Positions 20,838 to 36,420 of a stretch of 64,000 nt of DNA are shown here, in pieces; position 1 is the stretch's first letter; every line of letters starts with the position of its first letter. This DNA comes from Diogma glabrata. Taxonomy: Eukaryota > Arthropoda > Insecta > Diptera > Cylindrotomidae. The stretch spans positions 372,997,663-373,061,662 of the forward strand of contig OY856186.1 of NCBI GenBank assembly GCA_963693315.1, read 5' to 3'. The notes below the pieces were generated by a model. The model saw only the letters and a program-made list of their open reading frames with translations, made no database searches and was not told the origin of the DNA. Position numbers and translations under genes: made by a program.

Positions 20838-21722
20838 AAATATGGAGGGGCTAAAATCTCACAGCTCTGAGATAACAAGACTTCGGTCTGGGTTAAGGAT
20901 TTTGATATAATTTTTGGCAAAAATCTTTTATGAGGGCATGGTTTTTGGGCAGCGATGTATATCAAACATTACTCTTTGTTAAAGTACAAGTATTTTTTAT
21001 CTCTGTTTAGAAATTTATTACAAAACTAACACGAAACATCAATACGTTGCCGGAAAATTGTAACAGATCATAAATTAACATAATTTAGTGAAAAGATGAT
21101 ACACTCAGCAAACTACTCAAAAACCTCTCCATTTAGCGTTTCAAAAAAATATTACAAAATCACAAATTCATGTTTCTTTCAAAATGCCAAAAATTAAATA
21201 AAATCAAACTTTTTTCAAAATCCCAAAAATATTCCAAAAATTAGAATAAAATCAAATATTTAAACTTTTTCTAAATTCCAATAATATTCCAAAAATTCTT
21301 ACAAATTCAAACTTTTTCCAAAATTTTAAAAATATTGCAAAAATTATTACAAAATCAAAAATACAAACTTTTTTCAAAATTCCAAAAACATTTTAAAAAC
21401 TATAACAAATTCAAAAATTTCCATGTCCAATTTCATTTTCAATTGCATTTACGTCATAAAAACAGCTACATTTTTTTCCAAAAAATTGGCTAAAAAATAA
21501 ATGAAATCATTTTTTGACACACTTGACATTAATCTTTTGACAAACTTATAATGTCATACAAACAAATTAATTTTATTTTTTTCTATAAAAATTGGGTAAA
21601 AAAATAAAAATGTTAAAAATATGCATATTTCCTTGTTTTGACACACTTGACGATTTTTTTGACACATTTCCGGTACAGTTATCGAACACATCGTCCTTTT
21701 GGCTCTTCCCATTGAGTAAACT
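20838..21722 (+). repeat. ACTTCGGTCTG repeat family, copy 1 (right-truncated)
   Basis: Starts with TATGGAGGGGCTAAAATCTC, a CTCACAGCTCTGAG hairpin and ACTTCGGTCTG, then GGGCAGCGATGTATATCAAA and ACACGAAACATCAATACG. These are shared nearly verbatim by the copies at 31767, 38600 (inverted), 54648 (inverted) and 60797. A tandem array of ~50-55-bp units follows (CAAAATTCCAAAAATATTCC), then GACACACTTGACGATTTTTT and CCGGTACAGTTATCGAACAC. It stops at about 21722, before the GC-rich box seen in complete copies. Confidence 0.85.
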
Positions 21723-22877
21723 GTAATGAAGAGCTTTCTCATTGGCGAACCAATGAGAATGGCATAGCAGGATGCGTACCTAGAGTTATTTAACGCCTTA
21801 ACAACTAGAGCTCAGTCATCGTGGATTTGATAGATTAATACCTGCTGCTTCAACACAAATGCAGAAATGTACACAATTTACGAGAATATACAGAAATGGA
21901 AAAAAAATACAAGTGAAAAAGGAAACTCTGGCGACCCCTTTTGCGAAAGAACCACGATCAGCACGTCCAACCCCCACAATCATTCCCATACGCCCACACA
22001 CTCACGCTTCATACACGCCAACATTCACCCACATACTCAGACGGCGAAGCAAGACAATTAAGCTCAAAGACCCACAGCAAGTACCGCAAATGGTAGTAAT
22101 CAAACCTAAGTTGTATTGCTGTCATCCGATCAATATGATACAGCTTGCACACCACTGCCATTGCTGGTAGACCGAGAATCAAATCTTAGAGCACGGGAGA
22201 ACGTCACACGCTATATTGAAAGTCTTTATTATTTATTTCCCTTTTTCTTTATTAATAACATTTTCAAAAATGTTTGAAACCATACAAAATTACCAAAGAA
22301 AATTATGCACCGCTCCAAAAAAAGTTATAATTTTATTCGTAAGTTAAATAAATATTTCCAAACCAATTTAATTAAATACCTGTAGTTTATAGTTGGTTAA
22401 TGTATAATACGGTTAATAAATATAAAACATGACAAGAATTTATTTTTTCTTTTTCTTTTTTTTTTTGGTTTTCATATTCTTTAGGATTGATTTTTAATTA
22501 ATAAAAATATAAATTAATAAATTTAGGTAATACAATTTAACATAATAAAAAAAATGTATTTGGAAAACGAGATCTTACCCCAGAGCAAAAATATTTCGAT
22601 TATAATCATTTCCAATTTAGACTGAATGTGTCTCGCTACACGCATCGTCAGTTCATACACACACGCAACGACAAGCACGCCCCCATTCAATCACTGGTAC
22701 ACCCTTTCACGCGCATTCTCACGTCTACGTTAGAAAAAAAAATAAAATAAAATAACCACAATTCACTCACCCCACGATTAATCCTCCAGGCTTCAAAGTC
22801 TTACGGCCTTAGCCTCCATCAGCGATGAATAATCTAACAGGTAAAGTATTACGGATAAAATTGTATAAATAATACTT
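21723..22877. other. GC-richer stretch without recognised gene
   Basis: 21780-22200 and 22560-22830 are noticeably less AT-rich than their surroundings and contain CA-rich blocks (CACACACTCACGC; CATACACACACGCAACG). A 103-codon plus-strand frame at 21859-22170 has no recognisable domain. Scattered similarity (AACTCTGGCGACC against GACTCTGACGACC; a CTTCAAAGT block) links it loosely to 42050-42420. This may be a decayed retroelement in both places, at low confidence. Confidence 0.35.
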
Positions 22878-23200
22878 GAATGCTGCGTTGAAATTCGGTA
22901 GACAACCCGAAATTTATCAAAATGCTGCATTGAAATACGGCAGTAACAGCAAAAATTCTTATATGAAAGTTGCGTTGAAATACGGTAGTAATAGCAAAAA
23001 ATTTTTGTATAATTGTTGCGTTGAAATACGGTTGAAATACGGCAGCAATAGCAAAAATTTTACATAAGTGTTGCGTTGAAATACGGTTGAAATACGGCAG
23101 TAATAGCTTAAAAATTTTGTATAATTGTTGCGTTGAAATACGGTAGACAACACGGTAGTAACAGCAAAAATTTTATTTAAATGTTGCGTTGAAATATGTT
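22878..23200. repeat. Minisatellite with GTTGAAATACGG core
   Basis: Six to seven imperfect units of roughly 45-65 bp, each with TTGCGTTGAAATACGG, then GGCAGTAATAGCAAAAATTTT. Some units have an internal duplication of GTTGAAATACGG. Unit lengths and the sequence between cores vary gradually, as in an ordinary minisatellite. Confidence 0.85.
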
Positions 23201-23400
23201 CGACTAAATATAACGGTAACAGTAATTATGTCGGTGATTGTTCAAGTAAATGGTAATCCACCATTCGTATCCGAATTTTTTATTAAATGTTATCCCTGAA
23301 GATGGTTTTTTGAAAACCGAAACAATTGTTGGATAAACAGTTTAAGAAATATTGTTTTATTTATTGGCTTTAACCAAACAATTTATTATTTACAAAAAAA

Positions 23401-23800
<400 letters not shown>

Positions 23801-23818
23801 TATAATTAATATATATGT

Positions 23819-25554
<1,736 letters not shown>

Positions 25555-25557
<3 letters not shown>

Positions 25558-28500
25558 CATGATCAAAAGGTCTAAGGGCCATCAAGCCCACGACTAGGTA
25601 TGACCCTACAGAGGTCTCCCAACTTTTGACCATATTTTTATTATTTTATTATTAACGATAGACTTGTGTATGATAATTCTAGTCGAAGAGCATATTAAAC
25701 GCTTGCTTTCGAAATTTTTGGCAAAAAATTATTACGAATTATCACCGCCCTTGGGCCGATCCGATTAAAATTCTAATTGTTCATTATTTTCTCGAACTTC
25801 AGTGGTTAAAACTTTTTGATGATAAAATTTGTACGAAAAAATAATGAACAGTTAGAATTTTAGACGGACTAGAAATCTTTAAAATTAAATATCTCAAGAA
25901 CACGAATTAAAGCCTCTTTGAAAATTTGATATATTTTAAAGTAAGGTTGGAACTATATTTTAAAAAAAAAGTTAAAATTTAATTGATTTTAAAATTTTTT
26001 GATGGAAGTTTTTTGAAAAAATGAAGAAAAATTCGAATTTCAGTCGTACTAAAAATCTTTAAAATTAAATGTCTTAAGAACAAGAATTAACGCCTCTTTA
26101 TATATATATATATATAAATATATAAATTTTAGAGTAAGGATAGAACTATTTTCAGAAAAAAAATTAATTAAATTCCTAAAGATCTTCGACCCTAGCGTCA
26201 TTTTTAAAAAAGTTTTTTTCTACCACCCAACTTAAAAAATCCACTTTCGATGTTTGTTCATCGCATCGAAAATTTCTTTTTCGTCACCAGTGATAAAAAA
26301 ACCTATTCAAATTACTTTCGTACCTAGTAACGAAAGTAATTTTTTAAAAGCCATCTATTTGCTAATTTCTTAACTAAAATAAATCATCCTAAAACACCCG
26401 TTAAGAGAATCAATTGATTGAATAAAATAATTTTGTTAGTGTTAATTTGTCTCTCTTGGGAAGACGACGTTAATTAATTTTAGAATTATTTACATTATTT
26501 ACAATTAGAGTTATTTACATTAAAAATGTAAAAACAATAATAGTTAACTATATAAGCTTTATAATATTCTTTTAAAATAGTTTGGTAACAAACAGTTGGT
26601 GTTAAGATATTTTAAAAAAAATTATTTCACCTATATTTATTTAAGAAAAACGAAAAAAATATTTATTTACATAAAATATTTTACGTTTTTTAAAATATAT
26701 CAGGAATTTACGTAACGTCATCCCCGTATAAAAACTAAATCAGAACTGTTGTTTTTATTTTAGAGATCATAAAAAACATTTTTAAATTGATTTTGTTTAT
26801 TATAAAACCGTTTTTAGTGATAAGCCTACTAGACGCTAAATGCAAAAAAGGATAAACATTTAATGATGTATTATTTAATGATTAGACCAAAATAGACCAA
26901 ATAGAATAAAAGTATAGAATTTAGTAGCGTAAATAGAATGAAAATATGTATATGTATAAAGTTAACGACTTTTTTGTTTGAAACGACAATCAGGCTTGTA
27001 ACTAAAGACGGTTTTTTATGACATAGAAATCGGATAATTTATTCATATTGAGTCATCTATATTTTAATAGCAGAAATATAAATTTAAAGACTTGTTTGGA
27101 TGTTTTTATGTTTTAAAATTTGAATTGTATGTAATAATAAATGAAAATGCTTAATAATTAACAATAACTATTAAAAAAGTAGTAGAAAAAGTACAGTGTT
27201 CTACTCGCCGAAAATCATATTTTGAATCTCGCGACCATTACCAACCTCGGCTATCGCCTCGGCTGATAAACTGTCCTCTCGCTTCAAAATATGTTGTTTT
27301 CGGCATCGTTGAAAAATGTACTATTTAATATTTTTATTTAAAAATCAATTATAAAAACAATAAATTATTTTATTTTTTCAAACGACTGACTAACCGTCTA
27401 TCAAACAATAAAAAGTTTGATGAAATCAGTATAGCCGTTCTTGAGCAATTTAATTTCAAAGTTACATCGGATTGGCAGAATTTTTATTTTTCATGCAAGT
27501 TAGGGTGCCCTCTATGCTCAAACTGTGAACTTTAAAAAAATTTTAAAATAAGTCGTATTTTTTAATTTGTCCATTCTACTTATATATCAAGTTTCTGGAA
27601 AATCAAAAATGTTCAAGTTCAAATCTCGACTTTTTCACATGCGTAGATCACGTTTTTCATCAATTGTTCCATCAGCAACTGCTGTGTCATTTTGCTTATC
27701 CTCTGCACAGTTATGGTGAAAACGAATTGTGTTTCACATCCAAAAAAATTGTATGAATTGCCAATGGTTCCTGATTGATACATTCAAATAAACTTTTCGC
27801 TTAGAAGAATAACATCTTAACGAATTAACGTTACATTTTATTAATAGGCTAATCCATCCAAGATCGTTTTTAATTCTGTAAGAAATTCGAAACATCTTCC
27901 ACATCCTAATTAAGATTTTAAAAATTCGGGAAAATAACGGATACATTTTAAACTTTAATTTTCTAGAGCAAATATCAAATCACAGACAAGTTTTGGTGGA
28001 AACCGCTTTCCTTTTATTTCCACTTGGTGGAAATAATGTTTCTTATTAAACCGATTGGGCGAAATTTTCGAACTCTATGATGTTTCCGTTTCAGATCAAG
28101 ACTTCTTTTTGATTTGAATTATATCAATCAAATGTACCATATTTTCCTTTTTTCCATGCCATTCTTGCTTTTAGGTACAGAAAATATTAATAGAAAATTT
28201 TGTTTATGTCCACTTGTTCGTTAACTGTGACGATCAATCCGACTCTTGTTCCAGATATAACTACCCGTGTTCCTTTTAGGTAAACTTGCTACCCGAACCG
28301 GGTAGCAAGGAATTAAATGGAATGACTTAAATGTGAGGTGTATTAGATTTTTGATCTACTACAACTCAAATTCTTTCTTACCACACGTTTCCGACATTTT
28401 TTTTTGACAATAAATTGTTTAGACAATTTTGAAAATCAATATTGCTAAACAACGTAAAAGAAAATTATTAGTTTGACAAAATTTTAAGTTTAAATTTTAT

Positions 28501-31500
28501 TTTGAGTTTGTTAAATTTAAGAAAAATAATTAAAATTAAAAATTTCTGAAAATTAAAATTATGATTCATGCAAAATATAAACAATTAAAGAAAGCTGGAC
28601 AGAAATATGACATTTAGGCTTGAAATTCTAAATTTGTATGTGTATTTGGGCAAACATATTTGAAATTATTCTCTAAACTGACAAAAACTCTGGCGGTGAA
28701 TAGAAGCGTAAGTTTGTCACGTAGCCTTACCATCATTTGATATGGTTAACTTGAAAACGAAATTTAGTACAATAGTAAAGGAAAATGTGGTAAATGGAAC
28801 ACACTTACTAATTTTGTCAAATGAGCTCTATTCTAAATTTGGTGTTTGTAACGGGTAAAGAAAATGTCCCTAATAAAAAAGTTGTCATGTTCCTCACTTC
28901 ACAAATTTAGGCTAATTCGCCATACAACAGATAGCACCAAATTTTGCTTTAGTGCAAACAGTCCCGGTTCCGCGCAGACTGACTTTTTTTAATGATTTAA
29001 TTGAACCCCAAATGGTGCAGAGAATAAAATAAAACAAACAATTCTACTTCACAGAGGAATTAAACAATGCAACACGTTTCCATATATTGTAACGAATTGT
29101 GACAAATCCGTATTGTGACAAATTTTACAAATGCCTCGATAGTTCCAGGTCGGTCAACGATCACTTTTAGGTGGGAAAATGTTCAATTCAAGATAAAATA
29201 GTGCCAAATTTTATACATCAAAAGGTGGGTGAAAATCTAACAAACGTTTTCTGCTTCGCCTTTTTCAGATTTGTTTTAGTTATAAAAAAATTTAAGCTTG
29301 CTTCACAATCAAAAAAGTACATGTGGTATAGAATATTCGCTAGAAATAGGTAGATTCCAAGTAGAATCGAATGTATCAAATTAGTTGGTTTAAGAATATC
29401 GTATATGACATTTTACCTAAAAAAATTTGTAACAACAAATAGAATTCACAAAAAAGCCTTTGACCTCTGACCCAACCACCTGAAGGATTTGGCTCATTAA
29501 GGATTGACGAGTGGGGTGTCATATGAAAGGCGAATTTTTCCCATCCAAAACAATTTTTTTTGTAATTTACACAGGCACCGTTATTTATTTCTAGAATTGT
29601 GTTTTTGAGAAGAACTATTCTCGTAAAATATTATACCGTGTATATATACCCTCGGCGAGCGAGTTATATTCGCACTTGTCCGACTTTTTTATTGATTCTA
29701 TTCTTCTTTGTATGGTGAAATAATGCAATGCAGTATGGGTGAAATAATGCAATCATGCTGCTGAATTTCGTTATACCTCACATTGTTGATTGCAGATAGC
29801 TAAAGAATCTGTTATTGCTGATGTCATGGTTCTTCAAAAACGACTAGAGAAATATGTCTAAATATTTAACATTCATAAATTTGATTAAAACTAGGACGTA
29901 AAAAATAGACAAAAACAAAAACTCTGAACCTTTCTCACAACCCACTACATCGACAATGACAACGAAACGTTTTTTATGTTCTACCTAAAATACATTTTAC
30001 ATATTATGCTTAATATATTCTTTTCAGATAATTCAGTTGTTTCAGTCAAATCGAACACGGTTATTATGAAATATTTCTCTATTTCTCTTTCTATTTCTTC
30101 TTTAATTTCTAATCAATAGAAAATATTTAAAAACAAAGAAAATTATGACTAAAATAAAAGTTAAGATTCAGAAGAAAGGAAACTTAAAATAATTTTTTTT
30201 TCATGAATTTTATTTTTAAATTTCCGGAAAAAAGAAAGTGAAAAATGAATTTAAACACAGCTGAAATTTTAAAACAAATATTTTTTTTAAGCCTGAAATA
30301 AATTAAATCCAAAATAATACGTCTACCACTCCGCAAGCAAAGCATAAACTAAATTGAATTGAAAATATTAAAATTTAAATTTCTTATTTAGTTTCTTGTT
30401 TCGTTTATTTTTTTTAATCGTTTAATTTTTTATATAAATTTTTTTATATTCTCTTCTTTCCTTTCCGCATTTGCCCCTGTCCTACGGTATGGCTACGCTT
30501 TTTCGTTGCTTCTGTATTATATATATGATGTTTTGATCCAAACGGCCGTAATTAAACTTTGATTTATTCGACTTTTAATGCTCTTTCATCTTAACTACAT
30601 CCCAGATTTGCCCAGTAACAAACTAATCCAAGATATTATCGGGGTCGGTAATCTTTAAGACACAGTGGACTTAATGGCACAGGCTGCATTAAAAAAATAA
30701 GTATCTTACCTCTCCTACCTCGTTCAATTATTTCAACTTTTCAAATAAAACGTTCTATTATCTACCAATACCTCAGAGCTTAGAGTTTCTATTAGTACTA
30801 AAACTTTTTTTGTACAGGAATACTTCTTTTCAATAATAACAACTGACACGAGCTGATATTTTCTAACCCAGCTCCTATTCGTCCAAAAACCGTCTTAGAA
30901 AACCTCTACATTTGCATCTTTGCATCTATTTAATCTAACACGAACTGATATTATCTAACCCAACTGATCCTACTATAAGTCTAGAAAACTTCTCAGAAAT
31001 ACTTTCCGTTTACCAAATAGTTAAAAGTTAAAACATTTCCGAAAAGGAGTCTAATGACAGTTGAGAATTCAACTTAAATAAATGGAGTGATGATGAAATT
31101 TCAACTTAGAAATATCATCGCATTGGTAAAGTGGATAGTGTGTATGCCAAAGGATTTGAACTCACTGGCATTGATAAGTTTTTCTCTAAGATAATTCCAA
31201 CCATACCTTTGAATTGAAAATAATTCAAATTACTTCCTTACTTACTTGAGTTCAATGGCACACAAAGTCCCGAATAATTATCTTTTCATTTACGTTAAAT
31301 GCTTTTTCAATACTCAATACTAAATGCTTTTTGAGAAAAAACGAAATGCTATTTTCAAAACGACCTGATATTTTCTAACCCAACTGTTCCAATCAGTTCC
31401 ACTTAGTAAACTTCTTATGGAAAACCTCTCCATTTATCGTTATGCTTCCTTTTAAAAGTTATTTATTTGTTTTAAAAAAAAGCGATAGTTAGTTTGGAGA

Positions 31501-31766
31501 AAGCCAACATTTTTCAGTTGTACTAATAATAAGTCATCAGTGACCGAAGGAGTGGATTTACTCAAAAAATCGCTCACAATACTTTTTCGTTTAGCGTTAA
31601 TACTTCTATTCATTAAATTACAGCTTTTAATGGAAAATCAAATCAAGACGCCGATAAAATAAAAAATTTCAACCCGACCATTTCCGATCTTCTTGAATCT
31701 TCTGGTAATCGTTAGTATGCTACTACTAACGGTCTACTGTAGAGAAGCTCAAACTGAAAGTTTAAA
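25555..31766. other. Intron stretch with minor repeats, no gene
   Basis: About 6.2 kb of AT-rich DNA. Seen in it: a twofold tandem repeat (about 25850-26150, AAATCTTTAAAATTAAAT plus TCTCAAGAACACGAATTAA); a hairpin AATTACTTTCGT/ACGAAAGTAATT at 26308-26341; an inverted pair around a CCTCGGCTATCGCCTCGGCT box (27200-27310); a perfect 11-bp hairpin at 28285-28309; and CCCTCGGCGAGCGAG...ATTCGCACTTGTCCGAC at about 29650-29690, which recurs at about 34908-34950 and resembles LINE 3' tails found in insects. No convincing coding sequence on either strand. Confidence 0.5.
28285..28309. other. Perfect 11-bp hairpin
   Basis: CTTGCTACCCG and CGGGTAGCAAG separated by the 3-nt loop aac. It is GC-rich relative to its surroundings. 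A partial third copy of the arm (CTACCCGTGTTCC) sits at 28261. No role can be assigned. Confidence 0.6.
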
Positions 31767-33520
31767 ATATGGAGGGGCTAAAATCTCACAGCTCTGAGGT
31801 ATCAATACTTCGGTCTGGATTAAAGATTTCGGCAAAAAACTTTTATGAGGAATCTATTTTTAGTTTTGGGCAGCGATGTATATCAAAAATAAAACTTTGT
31901 TAAAGCACAAGTAGTTTTTTAACTCTGTTTAGATATTTATTACAAAACAAACACGAAATTAATACGTTACCGCAAAATTATAACAGATCATAACTTAATG
32001 AAAAGATGATCGTAACTTAATGAAAAGATGATACACCCAACAAACTATTCAAAACCTCTCCATCTAGCGTTTCAAGAAAATATTACAAGATAAAAAATTC
32101 ATATTTGTTTCAAAATTCCAAAAATATTCTAAAAATTAAAATAAAATTAAAAAATTAAACTTTTTTTTAAACTTCTAAAAACATTTCAAAAATTATTACA
32201 AAATCAAAAAGATTGAAACTTTTTTCAAAATTCTAAATATATTGCAAACATTAAAACAAAATCAAATATACAAGTTTTTTCAATATTCCAAAAATTATAA
32301 TAAAATCAAAAATTTATGTTTTTTCAAAATTTTAAAAATATTGCAAATATTCATAGTTCAAACAAACTTGTTTTTAAAATTTTAAAAATATTACAAAATC
32401 AAAGATTGAAACTTTTTTCAAAATTCCAAAAATCATAATAAAATCAAATATTTTAACTTTTTCAAAATTCTAAAAATTGAAACTTTTTTCAAAAGTCTAA
32501 AATTATTAATTCAAAAATTCAAACTTTTCCCCTTTTCAAAATTCTGAAAATGTTGCAAAAATTATAAAATCAAATAAAATATTCAAACTTTTTTCAAAAT
32601 ACCAAAAATATTCAAAAAATTATAATAAAATCAAAAATTGAAACTTTTATCAATATTCTAAAAATATTGCAAAAATTGTAACAAAATCAAATATACAAAT
32701 TTTTTTCAGAAGTCAAAAAATATTCCAAAAAATATTACAAAATCAAAAATTGAAACTTTTTCCAAATCAAAAATTCGAAATTTAACTAACAAAAACTAAA
32801 ATTCTAAAATATCGCAAAAGTTATAACAAAATCAAAAATGAAAAATTTTCGTCAAAATTCCAAAAATATTTCAAAAATTATAATAAAATCAAAAATTTAA
32901 ACTTTTTCAAAACTCTAAAAATATTCCGAAAATTCTTACAAAATCAAAAATACAAACTTTTTTCAAAATTCTAAAAATATTTAAAAAATTATAACAAAAT
33001 CACAAATTTCCATGTCCAATTTCATGTTCGATAATATTTAATGTCAAACAAATAATTAATTTCATTTTTTTCCAAAAAATTGAGTAAAAAAAAAGAAAAT
33101 CATTCTTTTGACACACTTGACAACATTTTTTTGACAAATTTATAATGCAATAATGTAGTTTTTGGTCACACATATCAATCCCGACAATCAAGATTTCTCC
33201 AAATTCAATGTTCCAATTCATAATCACTTAAAATGAACGCTTTTTAATAAAAAAATATGCAAATTTCCTTGTTTTGACATACTTGACGATTTTTTTGACA
33301 CACTTCCGGGACAGCTATCGAACACATCGTCCTTTCAGCTCTTCACATTGAGTATACCTATTTTTATGAAAATTTTTAGAAATTTTTGAAATCCCTTCAG
33401 CGGTTCTCTACATTTCGTCGGTTGAAACGACCGGCCGGCCGGACGGTCGGCCACACGGTCGGCTGGCAGATAGACATACATTTTTTTGCTTTTTTAGAAT
33501 CAGTAGGTCCCAACAATTTT
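31767..33520 (+). repeat. ACTTCGGTCTG repeat family, copy 2
   Basis: Begins TATGGAGGGGCTAAAATC at 31768 and follows the order of the family: GGGCAGCGATGTATATCAAA, a long array (about 32050-33000) of ~50-55-bp units built on CAAAATTCCAAAAATATT and AAATCAAAAATTGAAAC, TTTTGACACACTTGACAAC, TATCGAACACATCGTCC, and a GC-rich CGGCCGGCCGGACGGTCGG box (33429-33460), then TTTTTTGCTTTTTTAGAATC. The right terminus with CAGACCGAAGT is missing. Confidence 0.85.
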
Positions 33521-33829
33521 TTAGTTATAACATTCTATATTTTTCATTTCATTTTAAAGTTTAAGTATTTGAGATTAATTGAACTAAATTTTATTTTCAC
33601 ATATATATTTCGTGTGATTGTCTCAACTTCATCGATTTATAATTGTAGAGTTGTTGCAGCAATTTCGTAGTCTGATTCGCCATATGTGACCGCACGGGTG
33701 AGGTTGAGACAATTGCATTTCGAGCTTCATTTCAGTATTAATTAAAAGTTTATTTGGAATTTTAAACCTCACCATTTTTTGTAAAATTTTGAATATAATA
33801 ACGTTTTCTTCGTGTTTTCTTACGGGGGG

Positions 33830-34660
33830 GGTGGGTTATTTGAAAGAGCACCTAATTTAGAAAACATTGCAAATTTTTTACAATTTTGCGGTGGACAGTT
33901 TTTGAGTTATTTTCAAAAAAATGTGACTTTTATACCGTCCCCCCCCCCCTACGTTTCGACACTGATTGACAGAAAAATTTGTAAAAGTTCACAGAGCTAG
34001 GAAATTCGGTAAATTTTGTATGAAAATTATAGCGAAGTCTCAAATAATTATATTTCTGGGTGTTTAGGGGACGGGGGTAAAGATGGTAAAAAAGAACCTA
34101 AACGAGTGGGGTGTCATTTGAAAGAACACCTAATATGGAAATCAAGGCAAGTTTTTTTAGAATTTTGCGGTGAACAGTTTTTGAGTTATTGTCAAAAAAG
34201 TGCAACTTGCAGACCGTTTCACGCCCTACGTTCCGACGATGATTGACAGAAAAATTTGCAAAAGTTCACAGAGACGAGATATATTGGTAAATTTTGAATG
34301 AAAATCATAGTAAAGTCTCAAATAATTATATTTGTTTATTATATGCGTATATTTGTATGCGTGTTTAGGGGATAGGTGGGGGGAGAGTAAAAAAAACACT
34401 TTTGATCCAAATTTATAGTCGGGTGTCATATGAAGCACTTAATTTATGAAACATTACAATTTTTTTTAGAATTTTGCAATGCAACTACATTTTAAAAATA
34501 TTTTTTTACAATAACACAAAAACTATGCATTGCAAAATTCTAAAAAAAATTGTAATGTTTCTTAAATTAAGTGCTCCTTCATATGACACCCCACTCATTT
34601 GGGTCCACCCCCCTAACTTTCAACACTTAATTGACCGAAAAAATAATCAAATTTAAACCA
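33830..34660. repeat. Three-unit tandem repeat (~250-290 bp) with terminal fold-back
   Basis: Units start near 33836, 34110 and 34425. Each has GGGTGTCAT(T/A)TGAAAGAACACC-like sequence, TTTTAGAATTTTGCGGTG, TTTTTGAGTTATT and GACAGAAAAATTTGC, then AAAGTCTCAAATAATTATAT. The last unit is part of an inverted repeat: 34421-34494 reads again reversed at 34526-34591 around a 31-nt spacer. A single related piece (CGAGTGGGGTGTCATATGAA) occurs at about 29510. No coding potential. Confidence 0.7.
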
Positions 34661-35690
34661 TTTACAAGCTGGTGTAATTGAATCTTTCTTGAGTTACCAT
34701 AAACAGCTATGGATAAGATTTAACCTGAAGCAATATTTTTGGTGTGGTTTTTGATCAATGTATATTGTATATATGTGATTGTAATTTACTATTGACATTT
34801 ACGATTAAACATTTGTTTTGTTATGCGTCATGATCTTGCAATATAAAGACATTACAACACAACTTTTTGTCAATTATTTTTGATATTGTGTTCTTTTACA
34901 TTTACGGAACCCTGGGCGAGTGAATATTATTCGCACTTGTCTGACTTTTTGTTTCATTTTGGCTTTTCAAGCATAAATTTGTGTTAAAAAGCAGTTTTTT
35001 CTCTCTTATTTATCAATAGTACTGAACACAGCTTATATCATAAAATGCCATTTTGGAAACAACAGTCCACTTAATCATCATTATTTGTGAATAATTGGGA
35101 AAATCCATACCTTGATTTCTTTGGTGAATACTTCAAATGGGGTTTTCTCGTAAACAATAAATAACGATTGCCTGTTTTAGTATGTATTTTAGTATCTTTT
35201 AGGTTTATAATAAATCTTTAAAATATGAAACAATGAAAGAAAACCAAAGGTACTTTTCGAAATCGACATGGTTGAAAAATTAAAATTAAAAAAAATCAAC
35301 TTAAAATATAAATAACTTTGTCAGTGTAATATTTTTATAAGGCCTCCGGACTAAGTATAACTTTCAAACAAAAAAATCATGAAAATCGGTTAACCCGTTC
35401 GAGTGAAATTTAACTTTAATCTGTCATCAAAATTCTTACCAAATTTCGAGTCACATGTATCAAAACTAGTGGAAATAACTATATTAACATTTCCCGATGT
35501 TTCAAGAAGATCAGAAATGGTCGGGCTCACATCATAGGCGTCTTGATTTGATTTGCCATCGTTCGTAAAAAAACAATATTTAATGTGCAACTACCATAGA
35601 TATTTTTCCAGATATTTTCCAACTGATTTATCATAATTTTGCACTGTCAATTGACCAGCCAACAAGGGTTTCTGACATTCCTGAGAAAAA
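34661..35690. other. No gene recognised
   Basis: AT-rich sequence. Contains the second copy of the TTCGCACTTGTCTGAC tail (about 34908-34950). A minus-strand stretch at 35590-35480 encodes KSNQDAYDV...PTISDLLETSGN, which recurs as KSNQDADKI...PTISDLLESSGN on the plus strand at about 31630-31700. It is therefore a dispersed repeat with apparent past coding content, not a host exon I can name. Confidence 0.45.
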
Positions 35691-35699
35691 TAGTCACTT

Positions 35700-36420
35700 T
35701 ATTTGTTTTTGACAAATGTTCCATGTTTAGTACAATTGAAAGTATCAGAACCTTTAGGTGGATCAGATCATAATTTGTTTTTCACTAAATTAAATATTCA
35801 AATCCTTAAACAATTTAAAGCAAATTCTCGTTGGATATGGGACTATATGAAGCTGCGGATTGGTAGGGTCTTAAAGGTTTTTATAATAAGTTTCTCTGGA
35901 GACTTATTTTTTGTCGTACTGCTCAAGACCCTGACATCGCTGCTGTTCATTTTTCCGATAGTGTTCTCGAGGGTATGCGGAGATTCATTCCAAATAAATT
36001 AATAATTCATATTTTCAACCAATGCAGGCGTTCCTCAGGGTTTCGCTTTGACACCAACGCTTTTTCTTATCTATATTAATGACTTGTTGGATTCAACATT
36101 CCATCCTATTCATTGTTTTGCTAATGATGGTACACTTCATGCGTCTCACGAATCACCAGATCAATATTTACCCTCGACAGTTAATGGCACTAGAGATGAA
36201 ACTTAATTGATTAATTAACTCTTTAAACGTTGATCTCAAAACAATTATGCAAAACCCGAATCCATAATTCCATAATGGATTCGGGTTTCTCAAACAGTGT
36301 CATCAACAGCCCATCATTTTGCGGTTCAAATAAAAAAGTGTAAAACTGTAGCCTTTCAACGTGATTTTTTAATCGAATCCCAAAATCAATTGGAATTCCT
36401 TAACGGCTTGGGTATTTCCT
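35700..36420 (+). pseudogene. Non-LTR retrotransposon ORF2 fragment
   Basis: 35703-35990 encodes, with frameshifts, FLTNVPCLVQLKVSEPLGGS followed by DHNLFFTKLNIQ, the C-terminal endonuclease region with its SDH motif (GGSDHNLF), and a linker. 36010-36190 encodes FTNAGVPQGFALTPTLFLIY, then INDLLD and a decayed FADD (HCFANDGTLHAS). About 450 bp of palm are missing between the two. This LINE differs from the CR1-like and RTE-like copies upstream. It is dead. Confidence 0.72.
36252..36288. other. 14-bp hairpin in LINE fragment
   Basis: AAACCCGAATCCAT (36252-36265) and its exact inverse ATGGATTCGGGTTT (36275-36288) around a 9-nt loop. It lies inside the decayed LINE, where a single arm matches expected coding sequence, so the second arm is probably a local inverted duplication. 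Confidence 0.6.

Noticed and set aside
21859..22170. 103-codon plus-strand frame in GC-richer DNA
   Set aside because: Overlapping frames of equal quality, CA-rich low-complexity part, no splice-site logic or domain.
22878..23200. Possible CRISPR-like array with GTTGAAATACGG repeats
   Set aside because: Eukaryotic context, short variable core, spacers that are themselves related and of uneven length, no cas genes; an ordinary minisatellite.
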